In this document: positions 1 through 11,224 of the stretch, piece by piece
Position numbering within the stretch: position 1 is the stretch's first letter
Layout of the letters: each line of letters opens with the position of its first letter
DNA from: Candidatus Pelagibacter communis
GTDB taxonomy: Bacteria; Pseudomonadota; Alphaproteobacteria; Pelagibacterales; Pelagibacteraceae
Direction of reading: 5' to 3'
Assembly: GCF_001179945.1 (NCBI RefSeq)
Contig: NZ_CVSG01000012.1
Coordinates: 1 to 48,534 of the forward strand
DNA length: 48,534 nucleotides
Made by a program: the position numbers and the translations under genes
Notes under the pieces: model-generated
The model's input: the letters and a program-made list of their open reading frames with translations, nothing else
Database searches by the model: none
Told to the model about the DNA's origin: nothing

Positions 1-61
1 CATCAATAGGGGAAATTACTTTTACTACTCCTGACTCCATCCCAATCTCTATTCCCAAGCC
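1..61. other. Inverted copy of an internal ctpA segment (probable amplification chimera)
   Basis: Bases 1-61 are the exact reverse complement of 1660-1720 inside ctpA: position p pairs with 1721-p with no mismatch. The match stops at base 62, where proA sequence begins. An 8-base word, AAACTCAC at 64-71, also occurs on the complementary strand of ctpA at 1650-1657, so the junction sits next to microhomology. A short inverted copy of sequence lying about 1.6 kb away, exactly at the sequence end, is the common form of chimera made by multiple displacement amplification. A real inverted duplication is possible but less likely. In proA's frame this segment contains a stop at 32-34. Confidence 0.85.
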
Positions 62-509
62 CTAAACTCACATGCTAAACAAATAATAGATACTCTTTTA
101 AATTCAGGCTGTGAGGTCAGAGCTGACAAAAAAGTTAATAAAATTTTTAAAGGAAAATTAAAAAACTTCAGAGAAAGACTGGAAAACTGAATATTTAGAT
201 GCCATTATTTCAATTAAGACAGTTAAAAATGTTCATGGAGCTGTCGATCACATTTTGAAATATGGCACAATGCATACCGATAGCATTATTACTGGTACTA
301 AAAAAAATGCCGAGATTTTTTTAAATGGTGTTAATAGCTCAATAGCAATGCATAATGTTTCAACTCAATTTGCTGATGGTGGAGAATTTGGTTTTGGTGG
401 GGAAATCGGTATCTCAACTAATAAGCTTCCACCTAGAGGTCCTGTAGGAATAAATCAACTAACTTCTTATAAATATATTGTTTCTGGAAAAGGAATTGTT
501 AGACAATAG
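62..509 (+). pseudogene. proA: Glutamate-5-semialdehyde dehydrogenase, 3' part with apparent frameshift
   Basis: This is the C-terminal third of gamma-glutamyl phosphate reductase, the NADPH-dependent second step of proline synthesis. From base 62 one frame gives HAKQIIDTLLNSG and GCEVRADKKV, which fit the family. A second frame continues with TEYLDAIIS, the HTDSIIT block, FADGGEFGFGGE and RGPVGINQLTSYK, ending at TAG 507-509. The frames join if one A is removed from the six-A run at 160-165; as written, the first frame stops at 188-190. The 5' part is missing because the left end is chimeric. I read the frameshift as a homopolymer sequencing or amplification error rather than true decay, since both halves stay well conserved. 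A TTG-started fragment at 255-509 is what automated callers would report. Confidence 0.85.
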
Positions 510-512
510 TTG

Positions 513-1052
513 ATGGCAAATACCCAAAAAAAAAATATTGGTTTATTAGGTGGTAGTTTTGATCCAGCACATAAAGGGCATTTGGGGATATCAAAAATTA
601 CTATACAAAAATTAAAACTAAAAAGAATTTACTGGGTTATTACAAGAAAAAATCCTTTTAAAAATAAAACATTTTATTCTTTAGAAGAAAGAATCAAGTT
701 TGCCAAAAAAATAGCTAAAACTGAAAAGAAGATTAAATTAATCTATTTAGAAAATATTATTAAATCCTCTAGAATTATTGATGTGATTAATTACTTTATG
801 AAAAAAAAGAAGATAAAAAATATCTATTTTGTAATTGGCTCTGATAATTTAGCTCAATTTCACAAGTGGAAAAGCTGGAAAAAAATACTAAAATTAGTAA
901 AATTAATAGTTTTTTCTAGAAGAGGATATGATAGAAAGGGTATGAAATCTACTGTGGTTAAAAATTTTAAAAATAGAATAATTTTTATAAAAAACAAACC
1001 AATAGTTATATCATCAACACTTTTAAAAAAGCATTCAAAATCAAGTACTTAA
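513..1052 (+). CDS. nadD: Nicotinate-nucleotide adenylyltransferase
   Basis: NadD joins ATP and nicotinate mononucleotide to give deamido-NAD+, a cytoplasmic step of NAD synthesis. The 179-residue protein starts with the nucleotidyltransferase fold signature GGSFDPAHKGHL, whose HxGH-type motif binds ATP, and ends with the ISSTLLKK motif matching the family's ISSTxIR element. The length fits the short bacterial enzymes. I chose ATG 513; a TTG at 510 sits directly before it in frame. The gene begins 3 bases after the proA stop, and its stop shares a base with the rsfS start (TAATG at 1050-1054). This proA-nadD-rsfS order is common in alphaproteobacteria. The protein is very lysine-rich, as expected for an AT-rich genome. 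Confidence 0.92.
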   Translation: MANTQKKNIGLLGGSFDPAHKGHLGISKITIQKLKLKRIYWVITRKNPFKNKTFYSLEERIKFAKKIAKTEKKIKLIYLENIIKSSRIIDVINYFMKKKKIKNIYFVIGSDNLAQFHKWKSWKKILKLVKLIVFSRRGYDRKGMKSTVVKNFKNRIIFIKNKPIVISSTLLKKHSKSST

Positions 1053-1399
1053 TGGGAATTATTGATATTAAAAATAATATTGAAAAAATATTAGACGATA
1101 ATAAAGCGCTAAACATTATGAGCATTGACTTAAAAAATAAATCATACATTGCAGATTATATGGTCATTGCTTCTGGAACATCTTCAAGACATTTACAGGC
1201 ATTATCTGAAATACTTGTTACCCAATTAAAAAAATTAGGTATAGATAATTGTCGTATAGAGGGAAAAAATAGTAATGATTGGAAATTAGTTGATGCACAT
1301 GATGTAATTGTTCATATTTTTCATCCAGAGAAAAGAGAGCTTTATGACTTAGAAAAAATGTGGTCAGAAGAAATTCCAAAACAAAAGGCAATCATATGA
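1052..1399 (+). CDS. rsfS: Ribosomal silencing factor RsfS (Iojap/YbeB family)
   Basis: RsfS binds ribosomal protein L14 on the 50S subunit and blocks subunit joining when nutrients are short. The 115-residue protein has the family core: an IDLKNKSYIADYMVIASG strand-helix block at about residues 25-42, SSRHLQALS, then IEGKNSNDWKLVDAHDVIVH and the terminal HPEKRELYDLEKMW. Length is typical. It is translationally coupled on both sides: its ATG overlaps the nadD stop by one base, and its TGA at 1397-1399 overlaps the ctpA start as ATGA. Confidence 0.93.
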   Translation: MGIIDIKNNIEKILDDNKALNIMSIDLKNKSYIADYMVIASGTSSRHLQALSEILVTQLKKLGIDNCRIEGKNSNDWKLVDAHDVIVHIFHPEKRELYDLEKMWSEEIPKQKAII

Positions 1400-2532
1400 A
1401 AAAAATTTTTGTAATTTCTATTTTTTTTGTCAATATATTGTTATCTCCAGTTTATTCAAAAAGTGATCTCTATGAAAAAATAGATTTATTTGGTGAGGTT
1501 TTAGAAAATATAAAAAAGGATTATGTTGATGATGTGGATCAGGCAGAGATGATGGACTCTGCTATTAATGGAGTTCTTCAGTCTCTAGACCCATATTCGG
1601 CATACATGAGCCCAGAACTTTTCAAAGAGATGCAAACCGATACAAGAGGTGAGTTTGGAGGCTTGGGAATAGAGATTGGGATGGAGTCAGGAGTAGTAAA
1701 AGTAATTTCCCCTATTGATGATACTCCCGCTGCTAAAGCTGGTATTAAAGCTGGTGATTACATTGTGAAAATTGGGAATGAACAAGTTCAAGGAAAATCT
1801 TTATTAGAAGCAGTAAAATTAATGAGGGGTCCCGTTGGCACATCTATAGACCTTACTATTAGACGTAAAAATGTAAAAAAACCATTAGAATTTAAAATAG
1901 TTAGAAAAATTATTGAGGTTCAATCTGTCAGTTCAAATACAATCGGTGAGAAAAAAAATCTTGGCTATATAAGATTAAAATCATTTAATGAAAATAGTGA
2001 TAAACAATTTTTGAAATCTGTGAAAGAATTTGAAAAAAATCAAAAAATGAAAGGGTATGTGCTTGATCTTAGAAACAATCCAGGAGGTTTACTTCAGCAA
2101 GCAATTAATATTACAGATTTTTTTTTAGAAGACGGTGAAATAGTATCTACTAAAGGAAAGAAAATTTCTGAAACTAGAAAATTTTTTGCCAGAAAAGGAG
2201 ATGAAATAAAAGGCAAACCAATTATAGTCTTAATCAATAATGGTTCTGCATCTGCATCGGAAATTTTTGCCGGAGCATTAAAAGATCATAAAAGAGCGAT
2301 TATATTAGGTGAGAACTCATATGGTAAAGGCTCTGTTCAGTCTATTATTCCTTTGAGAAACGGTGGAGGCATGAGGTTAACTATATCGAAATATTACTTG
2401 CCATCTGGAAAATCTATTTCTGAAGTGGGAGTGACACCTGATATTTTAGTAGAGGAAAAAGGTGAAGATTTTTTAATAAACTCAGAAAAAGATAACCAGC
2501 TTAATTACGCTATTAAACTTTTTAATTCTTAA
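1396..2532 (+). CDS. ctpA: C-terminal processing protease, S41 family, periplasmic
   Basis: This serine protease trims or degrades periplasmic proteins from their C termini. The chosen ATG 1396 gives a 378-residue precursor whose first 21 residues (MKKIF, a hydrophobic stretch, then SPVYS) are a signal peptide. A longer open frame from 1360 would bury the signal and overlap rsfS. Residues about 85-165 form a PDZ domain that includes the FGGLGIEIG entry. The S41 catalytic core follows, with NNGSASASE carrying the likely nucleophile near Ser286 and YGKGSVQ carrying the general-base lysine near Lys311. An LDLRNNPGGLL strand precedes them. Bases 1660-1720 recur inverted at the window's left end, which I attribute to a chimera and not to this gene. 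Confidence 0.93.
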   Translation: MKKIFVISIFFVNILLSPVYSKSDLYEKIDLFGEVLENIKKDYVDDVDQAEMMDSAINGVLQSLDPYSAYMSPELFKEMQTDTRGEFGGLGIEIGMESGVVKVISPIDDTPAAKAGIKAGDYIVKIGNEQVQGKSLLEAVKLMRGPVGTSIDLTIRRKNVKKPLEFKIVRKIIEVQSVSSNTIGEKKNLGYIRLKSFNENSDKQFLKSVKEFEKNQKMKGYVLDLRNNPGGLLQQAINITDFFLEDGEIVSTKGKKISETRKFFARKGDEIKGKPIIVLINNGSASASEIFAGALKDHKRAIILGENSYGKGSVQSIIPLRNGGGMRLTISKYYLPSGKSISEVGVTPDILVEEKGEDFLINSEKDNQLNYAIKLFNS

Positions 2533-2535
2533 AAT

Positions 2536-3006
2536 ATGAAAAGAAAAAAATTACCCATGCGAGACGGGGTGGGTATAATAATTCTTAATAAAAAAAATCA
2601 TGTTTTTGTTGCTAAGAGAAAAGATAATCCAATAGATAAGTGGCAAATGCCTCAAGGTGGAGTTAATTCAGGAGAAAGTTATCTATCAGCGATGAAAAGA
2701 GAACTTTTAGAGGAAACTAGTATAAAAAGCATTGAAATTTTAAAGGAGATAAATGGTTTTTTTGAATATGAACTACCAGATAATCTCGTAGGAATTATTT
2801 GGAAAGGTAAATTTCGAGGTCAAAGACAAAAGTGGTTTATAACAAAATTTACTGGGGATGAGAATGAAATAAATCTCAGTACAAAACACCCAGAGTTTAT
2901 AGAATGGAAATGGATTTTACCTGATGAGCTTCCGAATGTAATTGTTAATTTTAAAAAAAAATTATATTTAGATTTATTAAAAAATTTAAAAAAATTTATT
3001 GATTGA
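2536..3006 (+). CDS. rppH: RNA pyrophosphohydrolase (Nudix)
   Basis: RppH removes pyrophosphate from mRNA 5' triphosphate ends and so triggers RNase E decay. The 156-residue protein shows the RppH N terminus (LPMRDGVGIIILN), a KWQMPQGG segment and a Nudix box from about residue 42, with the EX7RELXEE core intact (GESYLSAMKRELLEE). The conserved glycine near the end of the box is serine here (ETSI). WFITKFTGDENEINL and EFIEWKWILPDELP are typical of RppH rather than other Nudix enzymes. It follows ctpA by 3 bases, and its 3' end overlaps atpC on the other strand by 11 bases, leaving no room for a terminator. Confidence 0.9.
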   Translation: MKRKKLPMRDGVGIIILNKKNHVFVAKRKDNPIDKWQMPQGGVNSGESYLSAMKRELLEETSIKSIEILKEINGFFEYELPDNLVGIIWKGKFRGQRQKWFITKFTGDENEINLSTKHPEFIEWKWILPDELPNVIVNFKKKLYLDLLKNLKKFID

Positions 3007-3384
3007 TATTTTTTAGGGTATTTATTTTATAGGAAAGTACGTATTTTTCTTTGTCTGATAATTTATTGTCACTCATTTTTTTTTCTACTTCAATAACACT
3101 ATTTTTAATAAAGTTTTGATCAATATCCGTTAATTCTTTAGCTGTTGATGTTAAGATTAAAAGACTATTGTTTACAAACTCTACCGTGCCCTCCTCAACA
3201 AAAAAACTTTTTTCCTCATTATCTTTTATTTTTATAATCCCAGGCCTCAAGAAAGTTATAAGCGGAATGTGCTCTTTTAAAATACCCATTTCGCCCTCAT
3301 AGGAGGGAATTATTACCTCGCTGGTCTCACTTTTTAATAGAGTCCCATCGGGTGAAATAATTTCAACTGTAAATTTCTCCGACA

Positions 3385-3385
<1 letters not shown>
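2996..3385 (-). CDS. atpC: ATP synthase F1 epsilon subunit
   Basis: Epsilon is the central-stalk subunit that turns with gamma and restrains ATP hydrolysis. The 129-residue sequence has the N-terminal beta-sandwich signature (VEIISPDGTLLKSE, then PSYEGEMGILKEHIPLIT) and a short helical C-terminal part. Length is normal. It is last in the F1 operon, and its ATG overlaps the atpD stop by one base. The 3' end runs 11 bases into convergent rppH. Confidence 0.93.
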
Positions 3386-5683
<2,298 letters not shown>

Positions 5684-5684
<1 letters not shown>

Positions 5685-7207
5685 TATTTTTTCTTATATT
5701 CCTCTATAATTTGTTTTAATTGATTTTCTGTATCTTCATCTAATTTTCCAGATGATTGAATTGCTTCAACTATTTCTGGTTTATCATTTTTGACTTTTTC
5801 GATTATATCTTTCTCAAATCCCTTAATTTTTACTAAATCAATGTCATCCAAATATCCTTTTACTCCAGCAAAAACTGAGATTACTTGTTCTGCAACAGTC
5901 ATTGGAGAGTATTGGTCTTGTTTTAATAATTCTGTTAATTTTGCACCTCGATTCAATAGCTGTTGAGTAGAAGCATCTAAGTCTGATCCAAATTGAGCAA
6001 AAGCTGCCATTTCTCTATATTGGGCAAGTTCTAATTTGATTGAGCCAGCTACTTTTTTCATCGCTTTAGTTTGTGCTGCTGATCCTACTCGCGATACTGA
6101 TAAGCCAACGTTAACTGCAGGTCTTATTCCTTGGTTAAATAATTCAGTTTCTAAAAATATTTGTCCATCAGTAATAGAAATTACATTTGTAGGAATATAA
6201 GCAGAAACATCGCCTGCTTGAGTCTCAATAATTGGTAATGCAGTTAATGATCCCCCTCCATTTGCGTCACTTAATTTTGCAGATCTTTCTAAAAGTCTAC
6301 TGTGAAGATAAAAAACATCTCCAGGGTAGGCTTCTCTTCCTGGAGGTCTTCTAAGTAAAAGTGACATTTGTCTGTATGCTACTGCTTGTTTTGACAAGTC
6401 ATCGTAGACTATTAAAGCATGCATTCCATTATCTCTAAAATATTCACCTATCGTGCAGCCAGTATATGGAGCTAAAAACTGAAGTGGCGCAGAATCTGAT
6501 GCTGTTGCAGCAACTATGGTTGTGTATTTAAGTGCGCCTGCTTCTTCTAAAGTCTTAGTTATTTGAGCTACAGTTGAACGTTTTTGTCCAATTGCCACAT
6601 AAACACAATAAAGTTTTTTCTTCTCGTCAGAAGACTCATTAATTTTTTTTTGATTAATAATTGTATCAATAGCAACTGCAGTTTTACCTGTTTGTCTGTC
6701 ACCAATAATTAATTCTCTTTGGCCTCTGCCTACAGGTATTAGCGAGTCGATAGATTTTAGTCCTGTCTGCATTGGTTCACTTACAGATTGTCTTGGAATT
6801 ATACCTGGGGCTTTTACTTCAACTCTTTTTCTTTCTTTTGTAGAGATAGCTCCTTTTCCGTCTATTGGATTTCCTAAACCATCTACAACTCTTCCTAATA
6901 ATTCTTTTCCAACTGGAACATCAACAATTGCATTGGTTCTTTTAATTGTATCACCTTCTTTAATTTTTCTATCATCTCCAAAAATTACAACTCCGACATT
7001 GTCATTTTCTAAGTTTAGAGCCATGCCTTTAGAGCCATCTTCAAACTCGACCATTTCTCCAGCCTGAACATTATCCAAACCGTAAACTCGCGCTATTCCA
7101 TCACCAACTGATAAAACTTTTCCAATTTCTGAAACTTCAGCTTTTTCACCAAAATTTTTAATTTGATCTTTAAGTAATTTAGTAACTTCTGAAGGGTTTA
7201 TAGACAT
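5684..7207 (-). CDS. atpA: ATP synthase F1 alpha subunit
   Basis: This is the non-catalytic nucleotide-binding F1 subunit, 507 residues. The P-loop GDRQTGKT lies at about residues 169-176. The family signatures [27 protein letters not shown] and [21 protein letters not shown] are present, including the region that contributes the arginine finger to the beta site. It lies one base downstream of atpH and abuts atpG in the same operon. Confidence 0.97.
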
Positions 7208-7208
7208 A

Positions 7209-7766
7209 TTAACTTTCTAACATCGCCTGTTTGTATTTATTTAATTTATTTTTTATTGAGGTATCGATCATAAAGCTTCCAAGTTGAAGTTTTAATCCTC
7301 CAATAAGTTCTTTATCAACCTTATAGTTAAGTTTTATAGTTGAGCTTGTTGAAGAAGATAGTTCTTTACTTATATTCTCAAGTTCAGTCTCTGATAATTC
7401 TTTAGAAGATATTAAAGAAGCTTTAACTTCTCCTCTTTTTTTTGCACATAATTTTAAAAAACTATCAACAATTTTTTCAACAAAAAATATCCTTCTTTTT
7501 TCAATTAATAAAAACATAAAGTTTTTTAAATTTTTTGAAAGACTCAGCTTTTCAGCCAATAGTTTTAATACGTTATTTTGATTTTGTTTACTTTGAGTTG
7601 GATTGTGTATGAAATTTTTTATCTCAAGGCTATTATTCAATAGAGAGGCAAAGTTCTTGATGTCATTTTCTATTTTCTCTAATTCATTAGCTTCTTGGGC
7701 TACTTCAAAAAGTGCGCGAGAGTATCTTTCTGAAGTTTCTGTTGAGAAAGATTTATGTGTGCTCAT
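7209..7766 (-). CDS. atpH: ATP synthase F1 delta subunit
   Basis: Delta (OSCP-like) joins the peripheral stalk to the top of the F1 hexamer. The 185-residue protein has the N-terminal helical domain ([19 protein letters not shown]), the ILKNFM-like [19 protein letters not shown] block and a C-terminal [21 protein letters not shown], the most conserved part of the family. It is the first gene of the F1 operon. A 78-base gap separates it from priA, so an operon promoter could lie there. An ATCATA at 7805-7810 (TATGAT on the minus strand) is a possible -10 box with no clear -35 partner. Confidence 0.92.
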   Translation of the reverse strand: MSTHKSFSTETSERYSRALFEVAQEANELEKIENDIKNFASLLNNSLEIKNFIHNPTQSKQNQNNVLKLLAEKLSLSKNLKNFMFLLIEKRRIFFVEKIVDSFLKLCAKKRGEVKASLISSKELSETELENISKELSSSTSSTIKLNYKVDKELIGGLKLQLGSFMIDTSIKNKLNKYKQAMLES

Positions 7767-7844
7767 TTTTTATTGAAATTATTGTGAAATAATGAAGGTT
7801 TCGTATCATAAGAGTTTACCTTGATCAAGTTACCAATTTATAAA

Positions 7845-9794
7845 TTAACCAAAATTTACAGGATCGACATCAACCGTAAGTTTAATTTTACTTGAGATTT
7901 TCAATGAATTTAGAAGGTTAGAAACCATTTTTTGCTTTAAGCTTTTCTCATTAAACCTAATTAATAATCTTGATCTAAATTTTTTTTTTATCTTCAGTAA
8001 AGGCGAGTCTACGGGACCCATGATTTCTAAACCAATAATTTTACTTAGATGTCTTTTAATTTGTCTAGCTCCTTCAATACTTAAAGATTGATTATTTGCC
8101 GATACGATAATTGCAATGAGTCTACAAAAAGGAGGTAGAGAATTTTCTTTTCTAGAAATAAGTTCTTTTTTTAAAATTTCATCAGGATTACTTTTGATTA
8201 ACTCATTTAAAGTAATATCCTCTGGAGATAATGTTTGATAAACAATTAAAGACTCAGAACTAAATCTACCAGCTCTTCCACTTAACTGGTTATATAATTG
8301 AATATTTTTTTCAGTAGTTCTTAAATCGTAACCTCTTCCCGAAAAATCTGCATCGATTACAACTATACAATTTAGTTTAGGAAAATTAAAGCCTTTCGAA
8401 ATCATCTGAGTTCCAACTAAAATATCTACCTGATTATTTCTGATTCTATTAAACAAAGAATTAATATGATCTTTTTTTTTCATATAATCACTTGAAAAAA
8501 TTTCTATTTTGCTAGTAGGAAATAATTTACTTACTTCCTCATAGATTTTTTCAACACCTGGACCATACATTATAAAATCACAATTTTTTTTATCTTTACA
8601 TTTATTTGTTATTTTTTTTTCAGAAGAACAATGATGGCAGATAGCTTTATTTTTATTTTTATGAAATGTTAAATACATTGAGCAATTATTACATATCTGT
8701 TTATATCCGCAGTTTTTACAAATCAGATATGGGGCATATCCTCTTCTATTTAAAAAAAATAAAACCTGTTCATTTTTCTCAAGGAACTTTTTAACTATTT
8801 TAATACTCTCATCAGAAATAAAACTATTTTTAATTTTTCTTAAATTTAAATTAACAATTTTTGTTTTTGGTAAAGGATAGTCAGCGTATCTTTTGTTAAT
8901 TTTAAAATGTCTAAATTTTTTATTTTGAATATTATTAAAAGTTTCAAGTGATGGTATCGAAGTAATCAAGTGGATTGGTATTTTTTCAAAGGAAGCTCTG
9001 GCTATTGCCATGTCTCTTGCATGATATATTACACCTTCATCTTGCTTATAAGAAGTGTCATGTTCTTCATCAACAATTATAACTCCAAGTTTTTTAAAAG
9101 GTAAAAGTAAAGAAGATCTTGCTCCAACTACTAGTTTAATATTATTATTAATTATGCCATTCCAAATAATTTTTTTATTTTTTGGCGTTATTTTTGAGTG
9201 CCAAATTGCAGGTTCGAAACCAAAAAAATCATAGAATCTTGATTTAAATTCATTAGTTAAAAAAATTTCAGGAAGTAAAACCAAAGCTTGCTTATTTTCA
9301 GCAATAATTTTTTTTATTCTCTCAAAATATACAAGTGTTTTACCTGAACCAGTTATTCCTTGAAGGACAGAAACATCAAATCTATTATTTTTTAAATTTA
9401 GAAATTTAAAAGCATTATTCTGTTCTTGATTTAAGTTAAATTTTTTCGCTTTAATAATTCTTAGATCAAAATTTTTGTCATTTTTTATAAATAAATTTTT
9501 ATTTCCTCCAATGACCATTTTAAGAACGAGCCCTAAGGGTGTTACGTTGTACATCGCAAACCATTTCATAAAATTAATGAAATTTTTATTTAAAGAAATT
9601 TTGCCTATCTTTTTATGGATATTTTTAATTTTTATGTCTTTTGGCGCAAAAATTTTATCTGGCCACACAACACCAGTCGCCTTTTCTTTTCCAAACGGGA
9701 CTTCAACAATATCACCTGGAGTCAATTTTTCTTTTTTTGTTTCGTATGTGAATGAAAAATTAAATATTTTAGGCAGCAGTACTTGTGCTTTCAT
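7845..9794 (-). CDS. priA: Primosomal replication-restart helicase PriA
   Basis: PriA reloads the replisome at collapsed forks. The 649-residue protein has an N-terminal DNA-binding domain (about 1-105), Walker A GITGSGKT at about 146-153, a DEEH box at 241-244 and helicase motifs such as GTQMISKGFNFPKL and QLSGRAGR. Eight cysteines between about residues 358 and 404 (CKNC, CNNC, CHHC, then two more) form the expected double zinc site. It starts 28 bases downstream of lpdA. Its length is at the short end for PriA, consistent with a streamlined genome. Confidence 0.95.
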   Translation of the reverse strand: MKAQVLLPKIFNFSFTYETKKEKLTPGDIVEVPFGKEKATGVVWPDKIFAPKDIKIKNIHKKIGKISLNKNFINFMKWFAMYNVTPLGLVLKMVIGGNKNLFIKNDKNFDLRIIKAKKFNLNQEQNNAFKFLNLKNNRFDVSVLQGITGSGKTLVYFERIKKIIAENKQALVLLPEIFLTNEFKSRFYDFFGFEPAIWHSKITPKNKKIIWNGIINNNIKLVVGARSSLLLPFKKLGVIIVDEEHDTSYKQDEGVIYHARDMAIARASFEKIPIHLITSIPSLETFNNIQNKKFRHFKINKRYADYPLPKTKIVNLNLRKIKNSFISDESIKIVKKFLEKNEQVLFFLNRRGYAPYLICKNCGYKQICNNCSMYLTFHKNKNKAICHHCSSEKKITNKCKDKKNCDFIMYGPGVEKIYEEVSKLFPTSKIEIFSSDYMKKKDHINSLFNRIRNNQVDILVGTQMISKGFNFPKLNCIVVIDADFSGRGYDLRTTEKNIQLYNQLSGRAGRFSSESLIVYQTLSPEDITLNELIKSNPDEILKKELISRKENSLPPFCRLIAIIVSANNQSLSIEGARQIKRHLSKIIGLEIMGPVDSPLLKIKKKFRSRLLIRFNEKSLKQKMVSNLLNSLKISSKIKLTVDVDPVNFG

Positions 9795-9822
9795 ATTTTA
9801 ATAGTAGTTGAATTTTACTTTT

Positions 9823-11223
9823 TTAAAAATGAATTGGTCTTTTATCAACAGCTAAAGCTGCTTCTTTAATGGCTTCTGTATGTGTAGGATGGGCATGACA
9901 CGTTCTAGCAATATCTTCTGAACTTGCTCCAAATTCCATCGCTAAAGCCATCTCTGCAATCATATCTCCACAATGCGGGCCAATTATATGCACGCCTAGT
10001 ACTTTATCAGTTTCACTATCAGCTAAAATCTTTACAAATCCATCTGTTTCGTTGTTAACTTTCGCTCTCGAATTAGCTAAAAAAGGAAATTTTCCAACTT
10101 TGTAAGATTTTTTTTCTTCTTTCAGTTGTTCCTCTGTTTTGCCAACCGTGGCTACTTCGGGAGATGTATAGATAACTCCTGGAATTACATCATAGTTTAC
10201 ATGACCTGCTTGACCTGCCAAAATTTCAGCAACTGCGATCCCTTCCTCCTCTGCTTTGTGAGCTAACATTGGTCCTTTAATCACATCTCCTATCGCATAA
10301 ATATTTTTAATTGATGTTTGAAGCTTACTATTAACTTCGATTCTACCTTTGCTGTCTTTTTTTATTCCGACTTTTGTCAAATTTAATCCTTCTGTGTATG
10401 GCTTTCTACCAACCGAGACCAAAACTTTATCAAATTCTAATGACTCAGCTTTCGACGTTTTTACATCTGTAAAATTTATTAAAATTCCTGTTCCATTAGT
10501 CTTAACAGAATTCACTTTTGAACCCATCTTAAACTTTATTCCTTGTTTAGTTAAAATCTTTTTAAATTCGTCAGATATTTCTCTATCCATACCAGGAGTT
10601 ATATGATCGAGATATTCAATTACAGTAACCTCTGAGCCTAGTCTTGACCATACCGAACCCATTTCTAAACCTATATAACCTCCGCCAATAACTGCTAATT
10701 TCTTTGGCACCTCATTCAAAGACAATGCTCCAGTTGAAGAAATTATATTTTTTTCATCAATTTCTATGCCTGGTAGAGAAACAACTGCAGACCCTGTAGC
10801 TATAACAATATTTTTTGCTTTATAATTCGCTCTCTTGTTATTTTCATAAACTACAATATCATTTTTTGAAAACAAAACACCTTTGCCTTTGATATATGTA
10901 ACTTTATTTTTTTTAAATAAAAACTCTACACCCTTTGTTAGCACTTGAACTGATTTGTTTTTGTTTGACATCATTTTTTCTATATTTAATTTAATACCTT
11001 CAATTTCTATTCCTTGCTTGTTGAAATCTTTTTTTGCTTTATGGAAGTTTTCAGATAAATTAAGTAGACTTTTTGATGGTATGCAACCAACATTCAGGCA
11101 AGTCCCACCTAATGTTCCTCTGGATTCCACACAGGCAGTTTTAAGACCTAATTGTGCAGCTCGTATCGCACAAACATAACCTCCAGGTCCTCCGCCAATA
11201 ACTATTAAATCAAAATTATCCAT
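9823..11223 (-). CDS. lpdA: Dihydrolipoamide dehydrogenase (E3)
   Basis: E3 is the FAD flavoprotein that reoxidises dihydrolipoyl groups with NAD+ in 2-oxoacid dehydrogenase complexes. At 466 residues it is full length. The N-terminal FAD motif GGGPGGYVCAIRAAQ is followed by the redox disulfide GGTCLNVGCIPSK (Cys42 and Cys47). An NAD motif GGGYIGLEMGS lies mid-protein, and the catalytic His-Glu pair is in HAHPTHTEA near the C terminus. It is last in sucA-sucB-lpdA, one base after sucB, and most likely serves the 2-oxoglutarate complex, though it may be shared with other complexes. Confidence 0.96.
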   Translation of the reverse strand: MDNFDLIVIGGGPGGYVCAIRAAQLGLKTACVESRGTLGGTCLNVGCIPSKSLLNLSENFHKAKKDFNKQGIEIEGIKLNIEKMMSNKNKSVQVLTKGVEFLFKKNKVTYIKGKGVLFSKNDIVVYENNKRANYKAKNIVIATGSAVVSLPGIEIDEKNIISSTGALSLNEVPKKLAVIGGGYIGLEMGSVWSRLGSEVTVIEYLDHITPGMDREISDEFKKILTKQGIKFKMGSKVNSVKTNGTGILINFTDVKTSKAESLEFDKVLVSVGRKPYTEGLNLTKVGIKKDSKGRIEVNSKLQTSIKNIYAIGDVIKGPMLAHKAEEEGIAVAEILAGQAGHVNYDVIPGVIYTSPEVATVGKTEEQLKEEKKSYKVGKFPFLANSRAKVNNETDGFVKILADSETDKVLGVHIIGPHCGDMIAEMALAMEFGASSEDIARTCHAHPTHTEAIKEAALAVDKRPIHF

Positions 11224-11224
11224 A

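Noticed and set aside
1360-1395. Longer ctpA start at 1360
   Set aside because: It would place 12 extra residues before a clear signal peptide and overlap rsfS by 40 bases; ATG 1396 gives a normal ATGA overlap.
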